From positions 19,678,117 to 19,742,116 of the forward strand of contig CM029377.1 in NCBI GenBank assembly GCA_017165825.1: DNA of 64,000 bases, read 5' to 3'. A model generated the notes under the pieces. The model ran no database searches and had not been told where the DNA came from. It was given only the letters and a program-made list of their open reading frames with translations. Of the stretch, positions 12,062 through 23,893 are shown in pieces. A program made the translations under genes and the position numbers. Every line of letters starts with the position of its first letter. Within the stretch, counting starts at the first letter, position 1. The DNA is from Hepsetus odoe (Eukaryota > Chordata > Actinopteri > Characiformes > Hepsetidae).

Positions 12062-12561
12062 NNNNNNNNNNNNNNNNNNNNNNNNNNNNNNNNNNNNNNN
12101 NNNNNNNNNNNNNNNNNNNNNNNNNNNNNNNNNNNNNNNNNNNNNNNNNNNNNNNNNNNNNNNNNNNNNNNNNNNNNNNNNNNNNNNNNNNNNNNNNNNN
12201 NNNNNNNNNNNNNNNNNNNNNNNNNNNNNNNNNNNNNNNNNNNNNNNNNNNNNNNNNNNNNNNNNNNNNNNNNNNNNNNNNNNNNNNNNNNNNNNNNNNN
12301 NNNNNNNNNNNNNNNNNNNNNNNNNNNNNNNNNNNNNNNNNNNNNNNNNNNNNNNNNNNNNNNNNNNNNNNNNNNNNNNNNNNNNNNNNNNNNNNNNNNN
12401 NNNNNNNNNNNNNNNNNNNNNNNNNNNNNNNNNNNNNNNNNNNNNNNNNNNNNNNNNNNNNNNNNNNNNNNNNNNNNNNNNNNNNNNNNNNNNNNNNNNN
12501 NNNNNNNNNNNNNNNNNNNNNNNNNNNNNNNNNNNNNNNNNNNNNNNNNNNNNNNNNNNNN
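12062..12561. other. Assembly gap (500 N)
   Basis: Exactly 500 undetermined bases, the conventional placeholder for a gap of unknown size. Missing dctn1 exons could be here, or two unrelated contigs may be joined. Confidence 0.99.
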
Positions 12562-13305
12562 AGCTAAAACCCTTTCAAGGAGCTTTGAAATAAAAGGTAG
12601 ATTAGAAAATCGGTCTGTAGCTGCTCAGATTGCTGGGATCCAAAGTGTTATTTTTCAAAACAGGTGTAACGGCAGCAGTAATCAGGCCCAGAGGAACAAC
12701 ACCAGAGGAGAGTGAACCACTTATGAGATGGGAGATAGAGGCAGAGATGGCAGACAAACAGGATTTAAGAAGAGAATTAGGTGCTGGATCCAGGATGGAG
12801 GTGGAAAAACTGATTTTCCTAATTAATTCAGGAACAGAGTTCGAGTTTGTAAGAGAGAACTTGGTGAAGGCTTGTACTGGAGTTTCTAGGAGAGAGTGAC
12901 AAGATGGTGGAGGTGTACCACTTAACAGTTTATATATCAGATCAATTTTGTTTTGAAAAAGATGAAGTAAGGACTCACATGAGTGAGAACCTGAGAGAGA
13001 AGGTGCTGGGGTCTGAAGAGGTTTACACTCACTAGTGAACAGGGCCTTGGGCTTACAGCTGCAGCTGTTGATGATGGAGAAAGGTACAGAGAGCGAGCAG
13101 TATTCAGGGCAGATCGATAGTTTGCTCCCTGCAATACTCTGCGCCCCCCAGCTTGGAAACCACTGCTTTAATACAAATGTTTAATGTCAAAGATGCATAA
13201 TGTGACAGCTTTACATAGACTTTACTGTTACAGAATTTAAAATAATGTCAGAATGAAAGTATTGATTTTGAACCGACGGTAGGAGTCTTCTTGGTCACTG
13301 CGCAT
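12562..13305. other. Unrecognised block after the gap
   Basis: No gene recognised. Short open stretches (e.g. 12630-12899, 89 codons) lack a family match. The purine-rich text with many GAGAGA-like words looks like a dispersed repeat rather than a coding exon. Confidence 0.35.
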
Positions 13306-14085
13306 GTCACGGCTCCAGCCGGAGTTCGGTCCCGGTCCCCGGAGAACTAACCTGGTTTTCACTTCTCATATCCCACAATCAACATGATTGTGTTTGTAAG
13401 AATAAAGGACGAAACCTTTAAGGAAAGCATGACGGATGAACGGACCACCGCTCGAGGAGAACAGGGGAGAGATGGACGAGCTCCGCGGACGGATGACGGA
13501 GCAGGACCAAGGTCTCCGCGTTGTTTTCGCCGCCATTACAGCGCTCTCCCGGCAGATGGAAAAGGTCATGACGTCTGTCTGAGTACCTGATTGGACCGGA
13601 AACCCGATTCGGTCTACGCATGCGCGAAAATAAGTCGTTTCCGCTATTCTCAACCGATAATGCTATTACATTCAATCAAAAATCATATGATCATAAAGTG
13701 ATTTAAATCATAAAGTAAACAGTGGCTATTTAAACTTGTGAAGTTGTAAAATAATATTATTCATCCGAATGAATCGGTGAATTTAATCGGTGACTGGAAA
13801 TGACGTGCTACGGTGCGCATGCGTAGTCCAAATCGGGTAGCGACACACCCACCCCACAGATTATCCGGAGGGGACCGACTGCTACGGATCCGGCAGGGGG
13901 CGCGTTCGGCCTTGGAATATGCATCCGACTTCCGCATCCTCGCGGTGGACCGCGGTTGGGACGAGAAAGCCCTTCTCGGGACTACATGAGGAACTCCAGC
14001 GGGAGTTGGGCTGTGATTGGAGGAGATCATCGACCTGACGATCCGGTTGGACCAACTCCGTCGTTCAGAACAGTCCCGTCCACTG
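13306..14085 (+). pseudogene. Gypsy-type gag relic, split by an insertion
   Basis: The segment from 13306 (starting TGTCACGGCTCC) looks like an LTR edge or leader. A 48-codon frame at 13436-13582 (MNGPPLEENRGEMDELRGRM...) resembles a Gypsy gag N-terminus with a short helix. Gag-like text resumes at about 13900-14080: SALEYASDFRILAVDRGWDE in one frame, then LEEIIDLTIRLDQLRRSEQ after a shift, both typical of fish Gypsy gag (the latter of the RLD block). A small inverted-repeat element (13602-13838) sits between the halves. The relic carries stops and frame changes and is not functional. Confidence 0.6.
13602..13838. mobile_element. Small inverted-repeat (MITE-like) insertion
   Basis: The ends are imperfect inverted repeats of about 25 bp: ACCCGATTCGGTCTACGCAT at 13602 and its near complement ending at 13838. 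The roughly 185-bp middle is AT-rich. Each arm contains a GCATGCGC palindrome resembling an NRF1 site. It interrupts gag-like coding text. I could not define a target duplication. Confidence 0.45.
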
Positions 14086-14096
14086 CGAACTCTCTT

Positions 14097-14139
14097 CTCA
14101 TCATCATCGTTATTATTGTTATTATTATTATTATTATTG
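14097..14139. repeat. (ATC)/(ATT) trinucleotide repeat
   Basis: TCATCATCATCG followed by ten or so TTA/TTG units. The rest of 14140-15571 shows no gene and probably includes the 3' UTR of the minus-strand receptor gene. Confidence 0.85.
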
Positions 14140-15571
14140 TCTACTGTTCCGCAGTGCTCTTTGAAATGCAGAGGGAGAACCTACACTCCAAAAACAACCC
14201 GTTAGTAAATAAAACAGAATCATTATTCTTTCAGTATTTATTTGTAGATGCACTTACAGGCTTTTCTTGGCTTAAAAAAGCAAATATTGCTTTAGTAAGG
14301 AAGCTACCCATTTAACAAGCATCACTTTTCCTTCAACACACAGACTTTAATCTACTGAAAAAGTTTAAGGATATGGCTGTAGTAAAGTATAAAAAAATTT
14401 TCATTTTCTTTAAAGAGGCCATGTCTCATAATACATTTTTTTATTCTCCCGGGTCAATCTGATATCTGTGGTTTGCAAGAAAAACGGTCCTGAGTTTTTA
14501 CCAGGTTATTTTTCAACCATTCTGCATATTCGCATTTCTGCTATTCAGAAAAAAGCATCTGAAATGACTGGACAGCAAATACATTTTTTTTTTTTCATTT
14601 TAAAATTTAAAGAAAACCCCCTGCTTTTTTCTTTTTAACATGGAAACACATTTCACAGCTATTACTTTTCTTTTTCAATGCTGTATTTCACAAACGATTA
14701 TTACTGAACCTGAAACATTAAACATGGTCATTGCAGCATGGAATTATTTAAATGCCTTTTATTTACTTTTGTATTTTTTTCAAAGAAGCAAATGAAAGCC
14801 AACCGAATCCATAATACTATTGGAAGAAGGACCCCATAGTTAGCATTGTATATCTGTAGAATCGGTCTGAAGTTTAAGTTCCTTGTAATGCAATACTTGC
14901 AGTTATTAACAGCAAATATGCAATTATTGTACAAATAATAAAAAAGAACAATATGTACTAGCATTCCAGGAATATAACGCTGATCTTTTTTTGTTGCATA
15001 TGTTTGACTCGCTATATTTACTTTGACATTTGTATATTTGATACATATAATCAAAAAATAAAAGCAAAAGTTGCAGAACAGAAAGACAGAAATACAGTAA
15101 CTTAAACTTAAAACCGTGACTTAATATATTTCCATTGCATGCACCCACTTTAAATTTGCACACATAACAGATATGTTTAAAGGTTGTTAACTTTATGAAT
15201 ACTAATAATACAGATGTTCACATGTAAAGTGCTCCTGGGGTAATGAGACACTGGGAAAGTTTCACACTAATTCCTGATGTTGTTCAGGGCAATCATTATG
15301 AAATGACACCAAATGATATACATCTGTCAGTACACATGGTTCGACAATATGCAAGTGAAGCATTTGACCACAACTGATCTCAGAGCAAGATTTCTCAAGT
15401 AATGAGAAGTGTGAGAGACTGCCTTGACACTTACTTGTCCTCGCTGTAGTTCAGTTACAGCAACTAAGAAATGATTCAGAATCCGATTTTAGATTTCAGA
15501 ATTTAGATCTAATGTTCTGCAGGCGGTATGCTTTGGATGAAGTTAGAATTGCCTGACAGGAAAAGGCTAAA

Positions 15572-17617
15572 TCAGTGCTCTCCCCAGCTCACATAAGTGG
15601 GATCTTTGTGATACTCCTGTGTAGAGAAAACAAAGGTGTTTGTGGCACATGAATGTTTGGTGTTGGCCTGTGTCTGGAGAGGTGTGCCATTGTTAAACAG
15701 TATTTTAAGGGGCCCATTAGCAGAAGGGAGGGGCGACAGAGTAGTAGTAGCAGGGGGGGAGGAGGGAGTCACTGAGCTTTCTCTGCTCTCCAGTGGTGTC
15801 AAATGTTTTAGACAAGTGCACATGCATCCCCAGTCTCGCAGCAGCCTCATTACGTCATTCCTGAACCTCACTCCTACAAGAGCATACAGCACAGGGTTGA
15901 GGCAGCAGCGGATATACGCCATGCTGCGGGTGATGACTTCACTCAGATGAAATCTTCCCCATGGGACACAGTCTTTCAATTGTGAAAACAATCCGTAAGA
16001 CATCACTATGGTGTGTGGCAGCTGGAACAGCAGAAAGAGCAGCACTAGTGCCCCCATGAGGCGAAGTGTCCTCTGCCTGCGCCAGGACTTCCCCCCACCT
16101 TGCAGCAACACATGCCCAATGGCACTGTAACACACAAGCATAGCCACACAAGGGATGCAAAACCCAGTGATCTTAACCACTCGTGCACAGTTTTTCACCC
16201 AGTCAATTTCTTTCACCCATATGTCCATCCAACAGCTCCCCAAGCCCTCATTGTACCCACTGACCACAGCAGAAAAGAGGAGTTCTGGAAGACTAAAGAG
16301 GATGGAGATGACAGCCACAATGAGAGCAGACAGTTTGCTGTACCGTAGCATGCCAGGACGAAGCCTCTGTGCGGCCCGGGCCCACACAACCACCAGGTAG
16401 CGGTCAACACTAATACAAGCCAGCAGCAGCAAACCAGCATTTGTGTTTATGGCAATCATGCTGTGATTGAACTTGCACAGGCTGTCTCCAAGGACCCAGC
16501 CATCATGGACAACTTCATTGGCCTGCAGTGGCAATGTTAACAGCAGCAGCAGGTCAGACAGCGCCAGGTAAAAGAGGAAGACGTCGGTCATGCAGCGCAG
16601 ACGGAGGCAGCGGTAACGTGCAAAGGTCCCGATGACCAGGGCATTTCCAATCACTCCAAAGAAAAAGGCGATGAAGAAAAGTGTGAGCTGCACAACCTTG
16701 ACCGCCAACTCTTGTGGCTCACTGCCCGTACATGGCTCTGCCAGTATCATGCCAGTAACAAAACTGTAATCAGAAAAGTAGTCGTCTGTACTAGTGGCAT
16801 CTGTATTACAGTGATAAAGAGAGAGGACATTTTGATTAATGAAACATTAAAGATAAACCATAAAAAAGCAAACATTCACTTTAAGCCATCTACCAATGTA
16901 CAATTTGGTGGTGAGCATCCTTTCGGCCTTAAATGCCCAGGTACTGACTGTCAGTCTATTTTAGCCATTTAGTCATTAATTGACAAACAAAACCTGGTCA
17001 AAGGTCTGTTCACAGAAGCTTGCAAACAGTTAATAAGACAGAGAGCATGTGGCAAATTTGTAATCCATACTATAATTGTAACCCATACTGGACCTCAGAA
17101 AGGGGTCATTAAGTTAAGGCACAAGATTGGGTAATTACAGTGAATTTCGCAGTATTGACTGCACATCACTTGCTCCCTTATATTTTTTATGCTATATGCT
17201 CAGCAGGTTTGATTATTACATTTTATGTTGTCAATAATGTTCAGCTTTAACTGAGTTTTGCATCTCGCATAATGTCAGTAATAACAAGGATACAAATACA
17301 TTTGTACCATGCTGGCATCTGGAGAGGAACAATGAAATTTATATGTCTAACCCCAGTCTTGAAGGGCTTTAAATCTGCACATTTTGGCGTTCTGCTTGAA
17401 AGAACAAACTAAGCAAGGCAGACTATAAATTAGTTTGATCTGCCTTATGTTTACAATAAAAAGGGGACAGCAAGCCTTGAATGAGTTACTCCTTCCTCCT
17501 TCTAGCCACCAAGAACTTAGAATTGGCGTTACCTGTGAAGAAGTTATCAGTAGCATCATTAACATCAGTAACATGGAACTGGTCCTTCAGAGCAGGAGAG
17601 CTGCTATGGTTCGCCAT
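15572..17617 (-). CDS. ccr10: CC chemokine receptor, CCR10-like, two coding exons
   Basis: Seven-transmembrane class A GPCR for CC chemokines at the plasma membrane. Main exon 15572-16800; a first coding exon at 17533-17617 (ATG at 17617) is my inference: its donor ACAG|GTAACG and the acceptor AATACAG|AT at 16801 join in phase (G|AT), giving 437 aa. The join supplies an acidic N-terminus with tyrosines (DATSTDDYFSDYSF), typical chemokine-binding, sulfation-prone sequence; starting at the ATG at 16750 would lose it. Visible landmarks: TM1 GNALVIG, TM2 LALSDLLLLLTLP, the cysteine in GDSLCKF, SVDRYLVVV (DRY box), TM6 LFQLPH and TM7 CCLNPVLYALVG (NPxxY), then a long Ser/Thr-rich tail ending YVSWGEH. 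FRNDVMRLLRDWGC resembles the CCR6/7/9/10 group. Neighbouring ramp2 and c1ql1, near CCR10 in human 17q21, favour ccr10. The receptor class is certain; the subtype less so. Confidence 0.85.
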
Positions 17618-17959
17618 TACCCTGAAACAGACAGCGAGAGGTATTTGGCTTAGACATAATATAGACACAGTCCATTGCACTCAATAAATGCTTTTCAACT
17701 CGACTCAGGAACATAGAGGCCTACAGCTAAGATTAGCCTTAACATAAAAAGCAGTTTGTCACAGTTTAGTAGCACATATTTATCATATCATTTTTAAAAG
17801 TGCTTGATCTTCATTTTTCCCTTATTGGTTTAAAATGAACCTACTTAAACACACGTGTTCAGACAGGTATAAGGTAGTCATATAAGGTAACCTTATAAGA
17901 TATATATATAAGAACCTGTTGAACTTAAGCATGTTCTCCCTGTGTTTTCGTTTCCTTTC

Positions 17960-18120
17960 CACATTCAGTAGAAAAGCATGTCAGGTGGACTGGAGATGCT
18001 TAATTGCCATGTGATAAACTGGTGATCTGTCCAGGGGGTGTTTTTCTACTTTTTCCTCAGAGAGCTGGATTAGGCACACCCACAATCCATCCCATGAATG
18101 AATGGATGGGTGGACTAATT
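17960..18120 (+). repeat. Retroelement 3'-tail repeat, degenerate
   Basis: Contains CTGGTGATCTGTCCAGGGGG and ends in ATGAATGAATGGATGG, the text shared by fish L2-type tails and tail-bearing SINEs. Related, more degenerate text is at 44385-44630, and in reverse at 42883-43130. Confidence 0.5.
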
Positions 18121-19841
18121 GAACAAAACTGATTTTAAATTAGAGCTATTTATAACCATATTATTGGGTTTTGGGACCACCAAAATATTAATCAATAACA
18201 GGGATTGTATCTGCAGGTGTTTGGAGGCAACTGTATGTTCTACATTATTTCTCATCCCAACGATCATGATGAGACTTGTCATTCCTGGACAACATCCTTT
18301 TAGTGTAATGCATAAGGATTTGTATGGTTTGACTTATGCATGTGTTTTAGTCTTGAGATCAGCAAATTCTTCACTAAGTATCACTTCCTGCATCAAAGGC
18401 TACGTGACATATATACAAAGTGTCTTATTAAGCATGAAAGTTTTTGCAAACAGTGGAAAAGATATGGCTAACCCTACTAAAGATTCATTCATACAGACAT
18501 TTCGAAAAATCTCTGGCCTTCCCCTTTATAGCATATGTTATTTTAGAATGCATTATCTTGCAAAATCCCATTCATAATTTCCAGCACATCTGGAAACTTG
18601 ATGTTTGTTTGTTTGTTTGTTTAATGTTACTTTCCAGGCAAAAGGACATTTAAATGCACCATTCCCACTTAAAAGTTGCAATTTTTTATGCATCAATGCT
18701 CAATAACACAGCTGAATTACTTATATCTGATGAATATCGGTTGAGAAATCCAAGTATATGACTAGGTTGGTACTTTCAGGCTTTTTTCAAAGTGTACAGC
18801 TTTTTGCAAAGCAGATCTAATAGAAGATAGAGGGTCTCAGCTGGTATATCTGTTACTGTGGATCAAGTGCAGTTAAAACCGCCATTGGCCTGAAAGGAAA
18901 TGTGGTACTCCATCTGTTCACACATATTGTGCAAGATTTTTAAGATATCGCTGCAGCAGGCTGCAGTCTAAGCTATAGCTCAATGTTTGGTGGGTGTGTG
19001 AGAGTGGAAAACAGTTGTTGTGAGCACTCTTTGGTTTATGAAGGTGGTTCATATACAAGGTTCTGCTCTTTGGCCTCACGATTCTGAATCCTCAGACCTT
19101 TGCTAAATAAAACACATGCGCTATGATTACCGCCCAAATAAATGTCACTTGTCATTTCCAGGTGTCTTGTGGTTTTGCTATTGCACGAAAAGCAAGCTAA
19201 AATAGAAGTCTTTGAGTCCACTTGACTCTAAATTTTACTCATAAAGCAGGCATCGCGTGCCACCATCCCGCCGCAGTGAAGTGAAACAGGCCGTGGGATG
19301 AGTTATCACTTCAGATTTCAGTCATGCTTGCGTGCCAAGGAGCTTTAAGAGCCGTTTCATGCTGAACACAGTTTCATTTGATTGGAGATAAACTGCAGAA
19401 CTGCACTGTCCCTTTTGGATAATGCTCATTCAGCATGGCTGAGCTGGGGATGATGGCAAGGAGCTGGGGAAGGTAAACGCATGAAAAGGTGGGTCTAAAA
19501 TTATGCTTACAAGCCATGGATAAAGGCCAAGCCCTTTGCAATTAGGGTTGGCTTTTTTTCCTGTAATGCTGTTACTTTTGATGGGACTCTGAGGCTGTTT
19601 TCAGGCTTTTAAAGGTAAAGAGATTTTGGTATGGATGAAAAGGGAAGAGATGGTAATCATCTGTAACAACTTTATGAAGAAGCAGGCTTACTAATATACA
19701 GCACTGCCTTCATTGTTACTTTATGTGCATAAGGCCAGACAAGGCAAAACCCACAATATCACTGACGTATGAATACATTTTTGAAGAAGGTCTTCTATAG
19801 AATAGAGTCACAAAAAGTTAACAGTCTTATTGCCAAAATAA
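18121..19841. other. No gene recognised
   Basis: AT-rich intergenic DNA. A 152-codon open stretch at 18119-18577 starts from a non-ATG codon context, has no family match and looks like chance. Confidence 0.5.
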
Positions 19842-20092
19842 TTCTATGCATTTTAAAGTGTATTTTAAAAAGTAAAATTGGTTTTAAAGTCAGAAGGGCA
19901 CTGAGAATCATAATGCTTTGTTCTGCTGCCCTGGACATTTGCAAAAGGGCAATTTGAAAGTTGCACTCGTCCAGTTTCAATATTTCAGATTTTGGATTAG
20001 CAGTTTAAAGTTTACTCTTCAAAGTCTTCTCAGTGCCCTTCTGACATTAAAACCAATTTTACTTTTTAAAATACACTTTAAAATGCATAGAA
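19842..20092. repeat. 66-bp inverted repeat with 119-bp spacer
   Basis: Arms 19842-19907 and 20027-20092 are reverse complements except for one base (AAAG versus AATG inside the arm). Outer ends read TTCTATGCAT...ATGCATAGAA, inner ends CACTGAGAA/TTCTCAGTG. The near-perfect arms imply a recent origin or active gene conversion. It could be a short MITE or a local inverted duplication. No coding potential. Confidence 0.85.
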
Positions 20093-20176
20093 TGATGTTC
20101 AGTAAGTTAATTTTTATTAGTTTTTTTTAATTTACCTTTTTGATTGTAGGACCAAGAGTGGCTTCACAGGCATACA

Positions 20177-20732
20177 TACAGCACTGTGCAAAAGTTTTAG
20201 GCAGGTGTGAAAAAAATGCTGTAAACAAAGAATGCTTTCAGAAATATAAATAATGATTGTTTATTTTGATCAATTTACAAACTGCAAACTGAGTGAACAA
20301 AAGAAAAATCTAAATCAAATCAATATTTGGTGTTACTACATTTTGCCTTCAAACCAGCATCAGTTCTTCTAGGTACACTTGCACAAAGTCAGGGATTTTG
20401 TAGGATTATAGTCGGTGTATGATCAACCAGATTTACCAAACAGGTGCTGATGATCATCAATGTCACACGGAGGTTGAAACACAGTCATGTTTGGAACGAC
20501 CTATCAGCCGTGTTCCTTCAAAAACTGTGTGCAAGTGTACCTAGAAGAACTGATGCTGTTTTGAAGGCAATGGGTGGTCACACCAAATATTGATTTGATT
20601 TAGATTTCTCTTTTGTTCAATCACTGCATTTTGTTGATTGATGAAAATAAATGATTAACACTTCCATTTTTGAAAGCATTCTTTGTTTACAGCATTTTTT
20701 CACGCCTGCCTAAAACGTTTGCACAGTACTGT
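20177..20732. mobile_element. Tc1/mariner-type non-autonomous element, copy 1
   Basis: Starts TA-CAGCACTGTGCAAAAG and ends in the inverted form (GCACAGTACTG-TA), flanked by TA, the Tc1 target. Sub-terminal blocks (e.g. CAGTTCTTCTAGGTACACTT) are also inverted across the element. It carries no transposase. A second copy in the same orientation is at 55067-55584. Confidence 0.88.
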
Positions 20733-20896
20733 ATATACGTAGGACTAATAACAGTGGCTGAGCACAGAGCACAGAGGCCTCTGTAGCTTTTGGAAAGATC
20801 CCGGATTTTGTCCATTTGAGCAATTTTTAGATTCTTACTGAATCTAACCCCCCCCCCCATCTTTCTTTTTTCACATCCAATAATCATTAAAAAGGG

Positions 20897-21145
20897 TGGC
20901 AGCAGTGGCCTAGTGGTTAGGGCATTGGCCGCATGATCGGAGGATCGGGGGTTTGAACCCCTTCCCAATAGGTTGCCCTGAGGTACCCTTGAGCAAGGTG
21001 CCATCCTCTTCACGCTCCTCCCTGCGATGGGCTGGCAACCTGTCCAGGGTGTGTCCCCCGTCCTTCGCCCTGTGTGAGCTGGAATGGACTCCAGCACCCC
21101 CCCACTACCTCGCTTGGGACAAGCGTTAGAAAATGACTGACTGAC
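20897..21145 (+). mobile_element. tRNA-derived SINE with LINE-like tail (family A, long form)
   Basis: The head contains A-box-like GTGGCCTAGTGGTTAGGG and B-box-like GGGTTTGAACC. The body has GCCCTGAGGTACCCTTGAGC, and the tail has CTGGCAACCTGTCCAGGG. A reverse full-length copy is at 49003-49245, and other copies with a different tail are at 23500, 53733 and 56843. Confidence 0.8.
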
Positions 21146-23499
21146 TAATCATGAAAATGTACAAGATTAAACTTGAAAAACATGAGTCATGTTTTGCCCG
21201 TTTAAGGGCCATAGAGTGTCTGAGAACCTCTTCCTTCATTATAGTATGCAGTTTTGCATAGTTTAGCCTGGTTTAAACTGTCTAAAGTCTATTCAAACTG
21301 AACGGTACTTCAAAAAATTATCCTCTTTTTTTTCAATTATTTTGCATTTCTTTTTCATTTCCAGTTACTTTGCTGTTTTTATCAATGCACAACAGGTCAG
21401 CTTCTGTCTGAAATTTATTTACAGCATAATTATGTGGATTACAGTAGACAATATGTTAAGCCAACTTGCACTATCATTGCATCTATGCATCAGCACAAGG
21501 AAATTAATAGGTGGTTCACGCCTACCTTTTCTGCACTTCCAACTTAGTAATTTCAAGTCATATTTATTTGACCTTCTTTTCTTTGCCTTTTTCAGTTTCG
21601 GGGGAATCGGTTTCAGAGGTCTTAGAAAGACTTTGTAGTACTTTTTGTTGTTTTTTTGGTGTGCATGGGGAAGTGGGCTTGTAATCATACTAAGCAACTA
21701 AACATTGACCAAAATTGAGTTGTTTTAATAAAATAAAATGAAAAACACTAATAAAAGCATCACCCCAAAACTCCATTAGCTACTATAATTACTGTATAAT
21801 TGCTAATATATTTTAAATAATTAATAAATTGTTATGCGTTTTATTAAAAATGTTCAAGTATAAATGTGTGTGTATATGTTTTGTTATTTTTTTGTTAAAG
21901 AGTAATTTAAATTTTCTTTTCCAAATTGCATTATTTGCAATTATCTACTGCACTTCAGGCATGCATTGAAGTTACACAGAGTATTACCATACGCACAATT
22001 ACATGCATCCGAGCAAGAAACATAACTGCAAATATATCCATTCGCAAATGAAACTCATGAATAATGGGTTTATGTGCGATGCCATCGAATAAAATTTTTT
22101 ACCTAAAAACCCTCCAAAATGGGCTGTTCTTTAAATGATACGTGTTAGTTTGAAGATTTTTAAAGGTTAAAGAACTGCACAATGTAAAATCTTGAAGTCT
22201 TAACTGGTAGAGAATCTTTGAAATAGTCCTCATATGTTTAACACATTATGTACATACTCATGCAATCACATTCTTAAAATGTGTTTTTAAAAAACTGAAA
22301 GGCTCAAATAACCCATAATGGAACCTTTTTTTTTTTTTTTTTTGTTAAAAGGCAAAGACAAGATTTAACTGAGCAGAGTTTCTTTACTAATAAAAGAATA
22401 AATAGGCCACTGATCAACATATTACAACTTTATCTCTAAAAATGTGGGTTCTACCATTTGGTGGAAAATAGCTTGTATTTAACATTAGTATATCTAATCA
22501 GTCTTTCAAACATCATTTTGATTCAATTTGTCTATTTTTATTTGTTGAACCCTTTTATAGAATAGCAAAAATACTATAACTAACAAAATAAGTAGTTTTA
22601 AGCCATTTCTGCATATGAACTTACACTTTACTGAAAATAAAGGAAGACTCATACAATACTCATATATAGAAATGCAATTTAAGATACTGTTTTAGTTGCA
22701 AATCATCTACCCTAAAGAAGAAATCTGTCCTAAGAAAGACAGATTTGACTCACCTTTTTATGTTCAGTAGAATTTGCAGTAGCTGTACTTTGCTTTGTAT
22801 CTGGGTGTGAGTGTATATATGTAAGAGAGAATGTGTGTGTGTGTGTGTGTGACCCTTGAAGTTTATATCAGAGAGACTGAGGATGCTACTGTTTTCTCAT
22901 CCTATCAGTGCTTTCTGGCTGTGCTGTCAGATGTGCATGAAACTTGTCAATATCTAAAACACCCTGACCACAGGCAAATTTAACCCTGACAAACAGCTTT
23001 TCAGAAAAGGCGGTGTTGTCCTTTTCTGTGGTGGCAGCAGAGGAGGGGTGAGGGTTAGTTCAGGATCAGTTTTACACTGTATTCAGAGGAGATGCTCATT
23101 GCCCAAACAGAACCTTAATAAAGCCCTTATGCAGGCTTGCATGGCATTAACATGATGCACAAAAACAAGATAAGACATAGAAAAGGACTACAGGAATGAG
23201 TCAGTTTTTTTTGTAATATATAAAAATCAAGTAATTAACCTTTAAGGAAGTTATGAAAAGGCGGAAGAGAGGAACGGGAAAAGAAAACAGGAAGAGCAAG
23301 GCAGCATCAAAGGCAATTAAACAACACTGCAAGTGAGGAAAATGTTTATTTGGCCAAATCACTTCATCTTATATCCTCTTATTTAATCAAAGGAACATTT
23401 CACTTACTAAGAAAGGGGTTAGTACAAACTCATAAAACCCCAAGACGCCTCAGTAATGTGTCACAAAGGTTAATCTGACTTGAAGAACATTTCTTAGGG
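21146..23499. other. AT-rich intergenic DNA, no gene recognised
   Basis: No splice-consistent coding text was seen. Holds homopolymers (T run at 22327-22343) and a short (TG)n at about 22833-22850. Confidence 0.5.
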
Positions 23500-23697
23500 C
23501 AGCAGTTGCCTAGTGGTTGCCAGACCAGTAGCTTGCCCTGAGGTACCCTTGAACAAGGTATTGTCCCTATCACTGAGCTCCCCAGGTGCTGCATATAGCT
23601 GTCCCCCACTGCGAGGTGAGCATGGGTAAAATGCAGAGGTTGCATTTGTTGTGATTAACTGTGTTCTGTTTCATAATGACAAATAGTCAACTTCACT
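23500..23697 (+). mobile_element. SINE family A, short-tail form, internally deleted
   Basis: GCAGCAGTTGCCTAGTGGTT head, then directly TTGCCCTGAGGTACCCTTGA; the B-box region is missing. The tail GGGTAAAATGCAGAGGTT and ACAAATAGTCAACTTCACTT matches the copies at 53733 and 56843. Confidence 0.75.
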
Positions 23698-23698
23698 T

Positions 23699-23893
23699 AC
23701 ATTTGTGGCATTTAGCAGATGCTCTTATCCAGAGCAACCTCCACATCCTAATTACAGGGACAGTCCCCCTGGAGCAACTCAGGGTTAAGGGCCTTGCTCA
23801 GGGACCCAATGGTGGTAGTGCCAGAGGTGGGATTCAACCCTGGGACCTCTTCATCCATAGGTCCATAGGCAAGCACCCTACCACCCAACCACC
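23699..23893 (-). mobile_element. tRNA-derived SINE, family B
   Basis: Reverse copy of the repeat at 45833-46015: GTGGCATTTAGCAGATGCTC at one end, GGGATTCAACCC (B box complement) and a tRNA-like head at the other. It abuts the tail of the family A SINE. Confidence 0.78.

Noticed and set aside
17618..17680. Upstream Met (17680) as the chemokine receptor start, giving a longer leader
   Set aside because: MQWTVSILCLSQIPLAVCFRV could be a signal peptide but fits no strong family expectation; Met 17617 is the simpler choice. Not excluded.
18119..18577. 152-codon open frame as a gene
   Set aside because: No ATG-based start, no family match, AT-rich composition and no supporting splice context.
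19842..20092. microRNA precursor
   Set aside because: Arms of 66 bp with a 119-base loop are far larger than a typical animal pre-miRNA.
20897..21000. tRNA gene at the SINE heads (also 45833, 53733, 56843)
   Set aside because: A- and B-box words are present, but no complete cloverleaf, and each is joined to the same repeat body and tail, so they are tRNA-derived SINEs.
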